Shown piece after piece: positions 35,940 through 45,432 of a DNA stretch of 64,000 nt (positions are counted from its first letter, which is position 1; each line of letters begins with the position of its first letter). The notes under the pieces are model-generated. The model did no database searches and had not been told where the DNA came from. It worked only from the letters and a program-made list of their open reading frames with translations. Origin of the DNA: Chloroflexota bacterium (GTDB lineage: Bacteria > Chloroflexota > UBA11872 > VXOZ01); contig CATQHC010000009.1 of assembly GCA_958295775.1 (NCBI GenBank), positions 310,001 through 374,000 of the forward strand. The letters are read 5' to 3'. The position numbers and the translations under genes are program-made.

Positions 35940-37589
35940 ATGCGTTTACGTCCTCTCATCATCTTAGGCTTCTTGTTGTTGGCACTCTGGCCGGCGGCAA
36001 CAGTGTACGCTGATGAATTTGTGAGAGATGACATTGAGAAAGACACCGTCTGGACAGCCAAGAGATCCCCATACATCGTAACCCGAGACATCACGATCGA
36101 AAGAGACATCGGGCTTACAATTGATCCCGGTGTCACAGTGAAGGTTGCGTCTGGTGTGGTAATTGAAGTTCGCGGACGGCTGCGGGCAGAAGCAACTTCT
36201 GAAAAACCCATTGTAATTACGTGGGATAGAGCCGGTCGGCGCTGGGGCTCTATTACCGTAGATGGCGGACAGGCCCGGCTAAATCAAGTGACCATCAGCA
36301 ACGCAAACGTCGGTCTCTTGACGACCGGGTGGGGCTTCGGCACAACCATCTATTCGAGTGTATTCCGTGACAATGGGATTGGGATACACATCGATCAGAT
36401 CAGCCCGGATTTTGGTGAAGACGAAAGGCCAAAGTACACCTTAGTTGCAGAAAATAACCTGATCACAAAAAACTCCATAGGTGTGCTCTTCACCAAAGGC
36501 AATAGTCGGCTGATCGGCAATAACATCAGTGAGAATGAAGAGCAAGGCATCGGTGCGTTTGCCAAGGTGGAAATCGCCTATAACACCGTTTATGCCAACG
36601 GTACAGATGGGATTGAATCGGTCACACGAGGTGGCAGCCCTGATCTTGACATTCACGATAACACCATCAACTTCAACGGCTTTGGTGGGCTGAGCCTGCG
36701 CGAGGGTACGTACAGTGTCCAATTCAACAATATTTTCGGCAACGGCCGCTTTGACATCCGCTGGCTGGGTACTGAACCACTGGATGCCCGCTGGAATTAC
36801 TGGAATACGAGCGACCCTGCAGTACTCGCCACGCGCATTCTTGACGGCAACTATCAGTCCGCTTTGAGCACGGTGAATGAAGAGCCCTTGCAGTTTGCGC
36901 TTTCTGAAAATGCCCCGGCGCCTATCGGTGGGCCACCCGGCCCTGCAGCGCCGCCGGCTGCTGCTCCTGCTCCCGCCCCTGCGCCGGCGCCCGCGCCAGT
37001 GATCCCGCGCGGACCGCGCATCACCGATCCGGTAGCAGCCAAGCCAGGAGCAATCTACTTTGGCGAGACCGGTCACAATATTGAAGGCGTCTTCCTTGCG
37101 CACTTCCAGAATAACGGCGGTCTCGCCCGGTTCGGTTATCCGCGCACCGAGGCCATCATTGAGAACGGTCAGTTGGTGCAGTGGTTCCAGCGGGGGCGGA
37201 TGGAGCACCATCCGCAGCATGCCGGTACCCGGTATGAAGTGCAGCTCGCGCTGCTCGGCGACCTGCTGACAACCGTATTTCGTCCGTACCCGATTGCTCC
37301 GGTACCGTGCGAAACGTCAAGCGAGTGCCGTTACTTCCCCGAAACTCAGCATCTTGTGTACGGGGCATTCTTGAAGTACTTCGAGGCGAACGGTGGTTTG
37401 GAAGCTTTTGGCTTCCCAATCTCCGAGCGCACAAGAGAACTCAATGACGACGGCACCGGTAGGGCCTACACCATGCAGTGGTTCCAGCGCGCGCGCTTCG
37501 AACTACATCCTGAAATTGGCCCTGACGTTGTGCAGCACGGCCTGCTCGGTGATGAACAATTGAAGAACCTGGGCTTGCTTGATAGGTAA
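35940..37589 (+). CDS. Secreted right-handed beta-helix protein with Chloroflexota-type repeats
   Basis: 549 residues. The N-terminus (LIILGFLLLALWPAATVYADE) is a signal peptide with probable cleavage after about residue 24. A first domain (TVWTAKRSPYIVTRDITIE, LTIDPGVTVKVASGVVIEV) leads into parallel beta-helix rungs (about 85-285) with repeats such as NNLITKNSIGVLFTKGN and NTINFNGFGGLSLREGT, the NosD-like layout. A Pro/Ala linker (about 325-355) joins two C-terminal repeats, each with GVFLAHFQNNGGLARFGYP or GAFLKYFEANGGLEAFGFP and a WFQRxRxExHP strand. Such repeats are common in Chloroflexota surface proteins. It is probably exported and cell-surface associated; binding partner unknown. AAGGAG precedes the start. 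Confidence 0.8.
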   Translation: MRLRPLIILGFLLLALWPAATVYADEFVRDDIEKDTVWTAKRSPYIVTRDITIERDIGLTIDPGVTVKVASGVVIEVRGRLRAEATSEKPIVITWDRAGRRWGSITVDGGQARLNQVTISNANVGLLTTGWGFGTTIYSSVFRDNGIGIHIDQISPDFGEDERPKYTLVAENNLITKNSIGVLFTKGNSRLIGNNISENEEQGIGAFAKVEIAYNTVYANGTDGIESVTRGGSPDLDIHDNTINFNGFGGLSLREGTYSVQFNNIFGNGRFDIRWLGTEPLDARWNYWNTSDPAVLATRILDGNYQSALSTVNEEPLQFALSENAPAPIGGPPGPAAPPAAAPAPAPAPAPAPVIPRGPRITDPVAAKPGAIYFGETGHNIEGVFLAHFQNNGGLARFGYPRTEAIIENGQLVQWFQRGRMEHHPQHAGTRYEVQLALLGDLLTTVFRPYPIAPVPCETSSECRYFPETQHLVYGAFLKYFEANGGLEAFGFPISERTRELNDDGTGRAYTMQWFQRARFELHPEIGPDVVQHGLLGDEQLKNLGLLDR

Positions 37590-37924
37590 GCTCCAGCAGT
37601 TACCCGGACACACCGACTCACTAGTGAGTCGGTGTGTCCGGGAACTTAGTTCATTAGGCCAGCGGTCGTTTCAGGGCTGACTCGCTTATGTTGCCGCACC
37701 TCCAATAGTTTGCGTCTTAGCGAGCGCATGCGCTCGCGTCGGCATTGTTGGGAACGGAGAATTCGCCCGCAGGAGGAATCACACCAAAGCCTCTGCAAAC
37801 ACTCTCGGCGGCGATTCTTCAATCCAAGTTGTCCAGAGCGTCATCAAGACGCCAGTATGAGACCCAGGCATCATCGACAGAGACCGGCCAAAGCCATGCG
37901 GCCTTCCTTGCCAAACAAAGTGCC
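37590..37924. other. Intergenic region with long palindrome before the ANTAR gene
   Basis: 335 bp. It contains the 40-bp palindrome 37603-37642. The rest has no supported gene, although the frame of the ANTAR gene stays open upstream to 37745. Confidence 0.5.
37603..37642. terminator. 40-bp perfect palindrome, probable terminator of the beta-helix gene
   Basis: An 18-bp arm beginning CCCGGACACACCG, a CTAG centre, and the exact complement arm make a perfect 40-bp palindrome 14 bp past the stop codon. As RNA it folds into a very stable hairpin. The T-run is weak (AACTTAGTT), so intrinsic termination is likely but not certain. Confidence 0.6.
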
Positions 37925-38545
37925 ATGAACACTGATCTCTCAAATGCATCCGTGTCTGAACAACAGACGCCACACGCGCGAATTCTCATCGTCGATGATG
38001 AGTCGATTATTCGCCTGGATCTAAGCGAGCGCCTGAGCGGTCTGGGATATACGGTTGTAGGAGAAGCGGTAGATGGCGAAATGGCGGTAGCGCTGGCGCG
38101 ACGCCTAGCGCCCGATCTGGTGCTGATGGACATCAAGATGCCGAAGATGGACGGCATTGCCGCCGCGCGCATCTTGCTGCAGGAGCGAATAGCGCCAGTA
38201 GTGCTGCTGACGGCTTTCAGCGATCGCGATCTCATCGAAGATGCCCGTGACGCCGGTGTCCTTGGCTACATTTCAAAGCCCTTTCGTGAAGCCGACCTGG
38301 TGCCCACGCTTGAGGTGGCAATTGCGCGTTTCGAAGAGATGCGCGCCATCGAAAAGGAGAACGTCAGCCTTAAGGATGCGTTGGAAACCAGGCGCCTGGT
38401 GGAGCGCGCCAAGGGGCTGTTGATGGATACGCACGGACTATCGGAAAGCGCCGCGTTCCGACGCATTCAAAAGCTCGCGATGGACCGCCGCAAGTCAATG
38501 AAAGAAATAGCGGAGGCGATTATTCTGGCACGCGAGATCACGTGA
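37925..38545 (+). CDS. Response regulator with ANTAR RNA-binding domain
   Basis: 206 residues. The receiver domain (about 17-135) has the acidic pair Asp24-Asp25 (ILIVDDES), phosphoacceptor Asp69 (LVLMDIKMPKMDG), Thr97 (LLTAF) and Lys119 (YISKPF). The C-terminal ANTAR domain (about 148-203, RRLVERAKGLLMDTHGLSESAAFRRIQKLAMDR) binds paired hairpins in mRNA leaders to stop termination. Phosphorylation should turn it on. The ATG with the MNTDLSNASVSEQQ start was chosen because upstream codons lack similarity. No histidine kinase is adjacent, so its partner and targets lie elsewhere. Confidence 0.92.
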   Translation: MNTDLSNASVSEQQTPHARILIVDDESIIRLDLSERLSGLGYTVVGEAVDGEMAVALARRLAPDLVLMDIKMPKMDGIAAARILLQERIAPVVLLTAFSDRDLIEDARDAGVLGYISKPFREADLVPTLEVAIARFEEMRAIEKENVSLKDALETRRLVERAKGLLMDTHGLSESAAFRRIQKLAMDRRKSMKEIAEAIILAREIT

Positions 38546-38826
38546 GTACCTGGAGCGCCCGGCAGTCGCTCCCTGCATGCTGCATTGAACGGCAATCCTG
38601 ACTTGATTTCGCGGTTTCATGGAGGCGGCGAGACTATTCGCACATCCGCGCAGACGCTAAGAATACCGCTCTGCCACCTCGGTAACTCATGCCTATGGCA
38701 TGGGCTTTCTTGAAGCGGTACCTCACCTCGGGCGCACTGAGCAAAGGCCAGCCGCTTGCCGCCGATCAACGCCCCCGCCCAACATCAACTGAGTAGTCAG
38801 CACGCCACTCAACCAAGTCCTTACAC

Positions 38827-41800
38827 ATGGCATCAGCCTCCCAATTTCCCTTCACAAATTCGCGGTTGGGTCGTCACGGCCCGTGGCTGGGCGCTGCAGT
38901 CTTGCTTGCAGCGCTCGTAACCACTTTCTTTTGGAAGGCACTGCTCACCGATCGAGTGCTGGCAGGCTACGACCTTTCTACATACTTCTATCCCTATCGC
39001 CAGTACGCGGCAGAGGCGCTGCGGCAAGCCAACCTGCCGCTCTGGAACCCCTATCTGTTCCAGGGAGTGCCGTTTCTTGCCAATCAACAGACTGCCGTGC
39101 TCTATCCGCCAAACCTACTCTACCTTCTTGTATCGACCGAGATGGGCTTGGCGCTCTCAATCGCGCTGCATCTCGTCTGGGGTGCGCTCGGCGTTTACGT
39201 ATTCACCCGACAGGCGACCAAACTCGTCTGGCCGGCGGCGTTTGGCGCGGCCATAACCTTCGGCCTCAGCGGGTACCTGGGAGCTCAGGTCGGGCACGTC
39301 AATCAAGTAAACGCCGCCGTTTGGTTGCCCTGGGCATTCGTTGCGACGCACCATCTCTACAGCGGACGCAGTTTGCGGTGGACGGTTGTCCTCAGCCTCA
39401 TCCTTGCGGTCCAGTTTCTTGCCGGACATGCGCAACCATCCTACATGACCCTTTTCGCCCTGATGCTTTATTGGCTGGGACACGCGGTATGGGACTGGCT
39501 TGGCGTTACGAACTACCGACCTGCATTTTTCGCTGCAGCAGGTGCTCCTGAAGCAGATCCCAGCCAGACATTGCCTACAGCCGCAGCAGGACAATCGCCC
39601 GCGCCCACCATGTTCACCTACCTTAGAAACTGGTGCTCACAATTGCTGTGGCGCCCGGTCGTTGGGTTGATCTTGCTGGGCAGCGCATTCGCGGGAACGG
39701 CAGCCCTCACCGCGCCACAGGTGCTGCCCATGCTCCAACTCACCCGCCACTCCATCCGCCAGGGAGGTTTGAGCTTCAATGAGGCAACTGCTTTCTCGCT
39801 CTCGCCACGGGAGCTTCTCGCCGGCATGCTCCCCACACCGGACGGGTTCGTAAGCACCGCCGAATACTTTGGCTTCATCGGGATCCTGGCCGTTGCCCTG
39901 GCGCTGCTCGCCTTAGTTACAACCTACCGCCGCCGCGCCACTTTGGGCTTCGCCGGTCTGGCATTGATTGCGCTGTTCCTTGCGCTGGGCGTTGCCAACC
40001 CACTTTATCCGATCCTCTTTGAGATCTTGCCCGGGCTGGACCTCTTTCGCGTACCCGCTCGTTGGCTTCTGCTCTATACGTTCGCGGCCAGCGTACTCGC
40101 GGGCATCGGACTGGATTGGCTCGCAGGCCGCGCCGGGGATGGCAGACAATTGTGGCAACCGTTGCTGCGTTTCGGCATTGGCGTTCTGCTGGTGGGGCTT
40201 GTCGCCGCCGCCCTTGCGCCGCTGCAACAAACTGTGACCCCCGAACTTCTCATTATTTGGGTTGGTCTCACACTGGCAAGCGTCGCGCTGATACTGTTGA
40301 CGACACGCGTGCCCATGCTGGTTTGGCTCTTACCCCTCTTGGTTGCGTTGGAGCTCTTTTGGGCAACGCGGCATCTGGAATACAACCAAGCGCCGCCGCC
40401 AATTGCCTATACTGACCCCGGACCCGTCACTGCCGCCCTACGCGACTCGTACCAAGGAGGGCGCATCCTCAGCCTTGCCGGCACTGCCTACGCGCCCGGA
40501 GTCGAGCCGCAATTGCGGGAACAATTCGCCCACCTGGGAGATGGCAGCACCTACAATCTGCTCGTGACCCAGAAGTACTTCGAAGTCATGACGCCAAACG
40601 TCCCGCAGAGTTTTCGGATCGCTACCATCGACGGCTATGACGGTGGCGTACTGCCCATGGACGGATACGTGCGCATGAAGGAAGTGCTGCAGCCTGGCGC
40701 GTCCGCGCAACCGGACACGATTCTCCGCGACCAAGTGCGTTCAGTGCCCCCAGCGCGTATCCTCGATCTCTTTGGCGTTGCCTATCTGCTCAAAGACAAG
40801 ATTCGCGATCCCTGGGTAGACGGCGTGTTCTACGACACCACGTTCACTCAAGTCGTCAGCCCCGATAGCCCAACCGCTGCTATCCCTAACGTACCAACTA
40901 TGGCGACCGACCGCATCGGAATTATCTCGTATCTCACCGACGCGTCCCCGCTCCCGCAAGCAAGTTCCATAGCCGCGATTCGGGTTACAACCACTGACAA
41001 CCGTGTGCTTGAGCACGCGATACTGGCCGGCGTGCATACCGCTGAGGGTGAGTATGAGAAGTCTGCGCCCGCCCACCAAGCCGTAACCATTGTTGGCGCG
41101 TGGCCGGACAACCCCCAAGGTCGTCACTATCACGCCATCATCGATCTCGGGGAGACAGTATTCCTGAAGGAAGTCGCTATAGACTACCAGGCCGCCGGTG
41201 GAGCGCTGCATCTGATCGCCATGAGCGCCGTAGGGCCGGAGGACCACGCGCCGGTCATCCTCACCACCGAACCGGTTTCCCTCCTCTTCAGCGGCGACAT
41301 CAAGCTCTATCGTCGCGATCAGGCGCTGGGGCTCGTGTATGCGGCAAGCACCGTACTCATTGCCGACAGCACAGACCACGCACGCGCCGCCATAATGAAT
41401 CCAGAGTTTCACGTGGGCGAGCAGGTCGTCCTCGAGCGAGAGGCCGAATTTCGTGAGCTGCCGCCGCGCAATGCGTTGACGGGATTTGCGCGGCCCCTGA
41501 AGCACTGGCTCCAACAACGAGACTTGTGGGGTGGCGGCCCGCCGTTCGGCGTAGTCTCTGCGCAGGGGGAAGCCCGTCTTGGCGAGAGTACCGGTCCTAA
41601 TGAGTTGGACCTGGCGCGGTACGAGCTTGCGAGTGACGCCGCAGCGGTCACCCTCACTACGGAACGGCCGCGGCCTGAGCACCTTGTAGTGCGGTTGGAA
41701 TCCCCCTCGCCCCAAATTCTCGTCTTTGCAGAGACCTTTATCCCCGGCTGGGAGGCTACTATTGACGGCCGGCCCACCGAGATCTGGCGCGCAAATGCGT

Positions 41801-41961
41801 ACTACCAGGCGGTTTTTGTCCCCGCAGGGGCCCACGAAATCGTGTTCCGTTACCAGCCGGCAGCGCTGCGCCTTGGCTTGATCGTCGCGTTCATTGCTTT
41901 GCCGGCTTTGGCGATGCTCTGGTTGCTCCCCACTCTTGCAAGAAGGCTAGGGTGGACGTAG
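38827..41961 (+). CDS. YfhO-family large membrane protein (paralogue 2)
   Basis: A 1044-residue membrane protein with about a dozen hydrophobic helices in its first 560 residues, a large soluble C-terminal part and one final helix. It shares YfhO landmarks with the protein at 5907-8828: YDLSTYFYPYRQYAAEAL followed by LPLWNPYLFQGVPFLANQQ (about 48-90), and the late FIPGWEATIDGRPTEIWRANAYYQAVFVPAG. The role is presumably transfer of a sugar or similar group outside the membrane from a lipid carrier. The glycosyltransferase gene 270 bp downstream makes a link to surface glycosylation plausible, but that is inference. Confidence 0.8.
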   Translation: MASASQFPFTNSRLGRHGPWLGAAVLLAALVTTFFWKALLTDRVLAGYDLSTYFYPYRQYAAEALRQANLPLWNPYLFQGVPFLANQQTAVLYPPNLLYLLVSTEMGLALSIALHLVWGALGVYVFTRQATKLVWPAAFGAAITFGLSGYLGAQVGHVNQVNAAVWLPWAFVATHHLYSGRSLRWTVVLSLILAVQFLAGHAQPSYMTLFALMLYWLGHAVWDWLGVTNYRPAFFAAAGAPEADPSQTLPTAAAGQSPAPTMFTYLRNWCSQLLWRPVVGLILLGSAFAGTAALTAPQVLPMLQLTRHSIRQGGLSFNEATAFSLSPRELLAGMLPTPDGFVSTAEYFGFIGILAVALALLALVTTYRRRATLGFAGLALIALFLALGVANPLYPILFEILPGLDLFRVPARWLLLYTFAASVLAGIGLDWLAGRAGDGRQLWQPLLRFGIGVLLVGLVAAALAPLQQTVTPELLIIWVGLTLASVALILLTTRVPMLVWLLPLLVALELFWATRHLEYNQAPPPIAYTDPGPVTAALRDSYQGGRILSLAGTAYAPGVEPQLREQFAHLGDGSTYNLLVTQKYFEVMTPNVPQSFRIATIDGYDGGVLPMDGYVRMKEVLQPGASAQPDTILRDQVRSVPPARILDLFGVAYLLKDKIRDPWVDGVFYDTTFTQVVSPDSPTAAIPNVPTMATDRIGIISYLTDASPLPQASSIAAIRVTTTDNRVLEHAILAGVHTAEGEYEKSAPAHQAVTIVGAWPDNPQGRHYHAIIDLGETVFLKEVAIDYQAAGGALHLIAMSAVGPEDHAPVILTTEPVSLLFSGDIKLYRRDQALGLVYAASTVLIADSTDHARAAIMNPEFHVGEQVVLEREAEFRELPPRNALTGFARPLKHWLQQRDLWGGGPPFGVVSAQGEARLGESTGPNELDLARYELASDAAAVTLTTERPRPEHLVVRLESPSPQILVFAETFIPGWEATIDGRPTEIWRANAYYQAVFVPAGAHEIVFRYQPAALRLGLIVAFIALPALAMLWLLPTLARRLGWT

Positions 41962-42003
41962 CGTTCACGCCGCACTGAAAATGGGAGAACTTTGCATAAC
42001 TCC

Positions 42004-42053
42004 GTCATTCCGGCGAAAAGCCGGCCCCGCACCTGATACGGGGCCGGAATCCA
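42004..42053. repeat. Palindromic dispersed-type repeat (GTCATTCCGGC family)
   Basis: Outer arms ATTCCGGC and GCCGGAAT enclose an inner hairpin CCGGCCCCG / CGGGGCCGG. The flanks GTC and CCAG are those of the ATTCCCGC repeats at 59809-59833 and 63972-63996, so it belongs to a related family. It lies after the YfhO gene and could also end its transcription. Confidence 0.55.
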
Positions 42054-42232
42054 GAGGCGGCATCACATCTAAAGATAGGAGAGGTCAATACATTTTACCC
42101 TCATCTCAACCTTCCCCTTCAAGGTGAAAGAGGTTTCGCAAGGGTCTCAAATGAGGTGTAGAGTCAGACACTCCTTCGCAGCAGCAAGCCCTTCCGTCGC
42201 TTGCCGTTGGCTCTAGACCACTCTACACGGAC

Positions 42233-43420
42233 ATGAAAATCACGCTGCTCGCGCCCTTTGCCATGCAACCAAAAGGCACCACCCGCGTGCGGGTGCTGCC
42301 CTTGGCACGCGCGCTGGCGCGGCGCGGTCACACGGCAACTGTGCTCATCCCGCCGTACGACCATCCCCAGGACAGCGCCGTCCACTGGGAAGACCAAGGG
42401 GTGCTGGTACGCAACCTGTCGTCCGAACCCAACCCTAGCAATGCCTCATTAGTCTGGCTCGGCCTGTCCCTCACGCGTACGGCGCGCCGCACCGCTCCGG
42501 ACGTCGTCCACGTCTTCAAGCCGAAAGGCGTAACGGGCATAGCGCAACTCGCCTTGTGGGGCCTGCGACAGCACAATCTGGTCCTCGATATTGACGATTG
42601 GGAAGGTCGCGGCGGCTGGAACGAGCGCGGAGAATACACCGCCCTGCGGCAGCGCGTGTTCGCCTGGCAGGAGCAATGGGGTATCCGCCGCGCCCGCGCA
42701 GTCACTGCGGCAAGTCGGGAACTCCTCACGCGGGCCCGCGAGCTTGGTGTGCACGAAGACCGTCTCACCTACCTCCCCAATGGTGTGGATGAAGCCCTCT
42801 ACGCGTCGTGGCGGGAGGCAAGCCGCCGGGAAATCCGCACCCTCTACGGTCTGGCCGACCGGCCGGTCGTGCTGCTCTACTCGCGGTTTCTCGAGTTTAG
42901 CGCAGCGCGCGTTGCCGCCGTTTTCACGCGCATCGCGCACTCCGTGCCGGCGAGCATGCTCTTGGTTGTGGGATCAGGACCGCGAGGTGAAGAGCATGAA
43001 CTAGCCGCACTCTTGGAGAATAACGGCCTTGGCGACCGCATGGTACTTGCCGGCTGGCAGGAACCGGCAAGCTTGCCCGCCCACGTGGCCGCGGCTGACG
43101 TTGCCCTCTATCCCCTGGACGACACACTGCTCAATCGCGCCAAGTGCCCGGCAAAGCTCGTCGAACTCATGGCAGCAGGCCGCCCTGTAGTGGCAGAGAG
43201 CGTGGGGGAAGCCGCGGGATACATCGACCACGAAGCAAACGGCCTCCTCGTGGAGCCCGGCGACACGGAGGCTTTCGCTGCGGCCGCGACACGCGTGCTC
43301 CAAGATTCGACATTGGCCCAGCAACTCGGCGCAGCCGCCCAGCACCACGTCTGGACGCGCTACCACTGGGACGTTCTTGCACAGCAGGCGGAATCGGCCT
43401 ACGCCGCAGTGTTGGAATAG
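42233..43420 (+). CDS. Glycosyltransferase, GT4/GT1-type
   Basis: A 395-residue GT-B glycosyltransferase. The N-terminal Rossmann half starts MKITLLAPFAMQPKGTTRVRVLPLARALARRGH, and the C-terminal half has the nucleotide-sugar motif AKLVELMAAGRPVVAESVGEAAGYIDH (about 300-340) with the E-x7-E spacing of GT4 enzymes. A GNGVDEALY-like PNGVDEALYASWR segment marks the interdomain region. Donor and acceptor sugars are unknown. It follows the YfhO gene by 271 bp on the same strand and may act with it in cell-surface glycosylation. Confidence 0.85.
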   Translation: MKITLLAPFAMQPKGTTRVRVLPLARALARRGHTATVLIPPYDHPQDSAVHWEDQGVLVRNLSSEPNPSNASLVWLGLSLTRTARRTAPDVVHVFKPKGVTGIAQLALWGLRQHNLVLDIDDWEGRGGWNERGEYTALRQRVFAWQEQWGIRRARAVTAASRELLTRARELGVHEDRLTYLPNGVDEALYASWREASRREIRTLYGLADRPVVLLYSRFLEFSAARVAAVFTRIAHSVPASMLLVVGSGPRGEEHELAALLENNGLGDRMVLAGWQEPASLPAHVAAADVALYPLDDTLLNRAKCPAKLVELMAAGRPVVAESVGEAAGYIDHEANGLLVEPGDTEAFAAAATRVLQDSTLAQQLGAAAQHHVWTRYHWDVLAQQAESAYAAVLE

Positions 43421-43518
43421 AGGCTTGCGCAATACCCGGTAACACGTCGCGGCTTCTTACTCTCACTGCCAAGCTCGTCAATTGAAGAGTGTCACTACCA
43501 AAGACTTATGTAAAACCA

Positions 43519-44262
43519 CTAGCCGCCGTGTCCGCTCGTCTGCTCGCGCTTGCGCCAGATGTGATAGAGCAGCAGCGAACCCGCCACGGCAGCATTGAGG
43601 GATGCCACCTTGCCTGTCATGGGAATACGCACACGATAGTCGCACGCGCGCTTCACCAGCGGGCGCAGGCCTTTGTCCTCGCTTCCTACCACCACCGCCA
43701 CCGGCCAATCGTAGTCCAGCGTATCGTACCTCGTCTCGCCGGCGGGATCGAGGCCCACCACCCAGACGCCACGCTCCTTATACTGTGCCAGCGCGCGCAC
43801 AAGATTCGGTACAGCGCACACCGCCAAGTGTTCCACCGCGCCGCTCGAGGCCCGCGCCACGGTGGTGTTCACGGCGGCGCTGCGGTCTTTGGGCAGCGCC
43901 ACCCCATGGACACCGACCGCCTCCGCGGTGCGCAGCAACGACCCGAGATTCTGAGGATCCTGCAAGTGATCGAGTGCCAGCAGGAAGGGAGTTTCCGCGC
44001 GCTGTTCCGCGAGCGCGAGGGGATAGTCTAGCGCATGCAGAGCGCGGTCGGGAAAGCGCGCGGCTACATTCTGGTGACGGCTACTACCGCAAATATTGCC
44101 CAGTTCCTGTCGCGAGACCGCCCGGACGTTCACGCCGCTCGCGCGCGTGACCGCCGCGATCTCGTCCAAGCCCTTCGCACCCGCTACCGTCCACACGGCT
44201 TCCGGCACACGCCCGGCGCGCAGTGCCTCCCGAACCGGATGAATTCCGAACAATAATTCCAT
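43519..44262 (-). CDS. rlmB: 23S rRNA (guanosine-2'-O-)-methyltransferase, RlmB/TrmH family
   Basis: A 247-residue SPOUT methyltransferase. The N-terminal substrate-binding domain begins MELLFGIHPVREALRAGR. The trefoil-knot motifs follow: LALDHLQDPQNLGSLLRTAEAVG (motif 1), VVVGSEDKGLRPLVKR (motif 2) and RIPMTGKVASLNAAVAGSLLLY (motif 3). The family methylates the ribose of G2251 in 23S rRNA (E. coli numbering), although some members methylate tRNA. AAGGA lies seven bases before the ATG. It stands alone on the minus strand. Confidence 0.9.
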   Translation of the reverse strand: MELLFGIHPVREALRAGRVPEAVWTVAGAKGLDEIAAVTRASGVNVRAVSRQELGNICGSSRHQNVAARFPDRALHALDYPLALAEQRAETPFLLALDHLQDPQNLGSLLRTAEAVGVHGVALPKDRSAAVNTTVARASSGAVEHLAVCAVPNLVRALAQYKERGVWVVGLDPAGETRYDTLDYDWPVAVVVGSEDKGLRPLVKRACDYRVRIPMTGKVASLNAAVAGSLLLYHIWRKREQTSGHGG

Positions 44263-44641
44263 GTGGAGTCCTTAGGCGCCTCTCATGCTTTCGCTACGGC
44301 ATAGTATAGAATGAGAGAAGGGACACGGCTACGCGACCGGTCCCGCGCCGACAACGACACAGCCGCAAATCAGCGCCGGCTCGCAGCTTGGGACTCGCTT
44401 TTGTGGCAATGAACTGATGCTTCCTTTCGCGCTGAGCCTGTCGAAACGCACATTCATGGCGGACTGCGGCTCTTTTTTGGCAAGGAAAGACTCTAGCCGT
44501 TCGCCCTACGGCCCTTAAACAAGCACACAAGAGGCCATCTGAGGGCGGAAGGGGAAACTCTACAGTCTTAGTGTGAAGCGGCTCAGTCTGTGGAAAGAAC
44601 TGTGCGATCAAACCGAACGGCATGGCGCAGAGTGAAATACC
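44263..44641. other. Intergenic region between rlmB and the second amidohydrolase
   Basis: 379 bp, no supported gene. It contains a short repeat at 44426-44445. Confidence 0.45.
44426..44445. repeat. Short inverted relative of the GACAAGCTCAGC repeat
   Basis: TTCGCGCTGAGCCTGTCGAA is close to the complement of the core at 2041-2077 and 25545-25579, with single-base differences, and is itself palindromic at its ends (TTCG / CGAA). Confidence 0.45.
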
Positions 44642-45418
44642 ATGATAATCGACGTGCACGTGCACATTCGTTCAATGCCGATGCTGGAGCGCGCGCTGCG
44701 CCAAGCCGAGCAACTCAACATGATCCTCTGCCTCAACAGCATTAACCTGGAGGACAGTAGTTCGCCCAACTTCCCTTCGCGGCAGTTTGTGACGCTCTGC
44801 AATGATCGTACCGCTGCGTTAGCCGCCGCTCATCCCAGTCGCGTCATTCCCATGTGGTACCTCAATCCCGCCCACGGCCATTACGCCGTTGCTGAGTTAG
44901 AGCGGCGAGTCAAGCAACATCACGGCCCTCAGGGCGTGAAACTCTGGACGGCGGTTAAGGCAGACGATGCGCGCCTCGATGCGGTATTTGCGGTGTGCGC
45001 CGACAACCGGCTGCCGGTATTGCAGCATTCCTGGATGGAAGTAACGGGCAATCTACCCGGTGAAACCGATCCATTCGCAATGCGTGCCGCCGCCTTGCGT
45101 CACCCGAATGTGAGTTTCTTCTGGGGGCATGCCAGCGGCGATATTGAGTACACTGTGAAACTCGCAGGCGGCCTGCCCAACATCTTTCTGGACATCGGCG
45201 GCTGTGAAGCCACGAACGGCTACACGGAAACGCTGGTCAAGTACGTCGGCGCCAACCACATTGTCCAGGGAAGCGACGGTACCGGTAGGTCGTTCGTATC
45301 GCAGCTTGCGAAAGTCTACGGCGCCGACATCTCGGCGGAGGAGAAGGCGCAGATACTTTACAAGAATGCGTCGGCATTATTCACTCAGCAGAACCTTAGC
45401 CACCCGCTCTTCGCATAG
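44642..45418 (+). CDS. Amidohydrolase-2 family metal-dependent hydrolase
   Basis: A 258-residue TIM-barrel hydrolase starting MIIDVHVHIRSMPMLERAL. The DVHVH motif gives the first metal ligands, LQHSWMEVTG (about 124) and FFWGHASGDIEY (about 160) the strand histidines, and VQGSDGTGRSF (about 208-218) the late catalytic Asp. The type and size are like the 14620-15495 protein, but the sequences are clearly different. Decarboxylase or hydrolase activity is possible; the substrate is unknown. It is followed 14 bp later by the ABC ATPase gene on the same strand, so they may share a transcript. Confidence 0.85.
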   Translation: MIIDVHVHIRSMPMLERALRQAEQLNMILCLNSINLEDSSSPNFPSRQFVTLCNDRTAALAAAHPSRVIPMWYLNPAHGHYAVAELERRVKQHHGPQGVKLWTAVKADDARLDAVFAVCADNRLPVLQHSWMEVTGNLPGETDPFAMRAAALRHPNVSFFWGHASGDIEYTVKLAGGLPNIFLDIGGCEATNGYTETLVKYVGANHIVQGSDGTGRSFVSQLAKVYGADISAEEKAQILYKNASALFTQQNLSHPLFA

Positions 45419-45432
45419 ATATTACACCTCCC

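Noticed and set aside
40741-41835. Minus-strand open frame of 364 codons inside YfhO paralogue 2
   Set aside because: No family similarity; antisense shadow of a real membrane protein.
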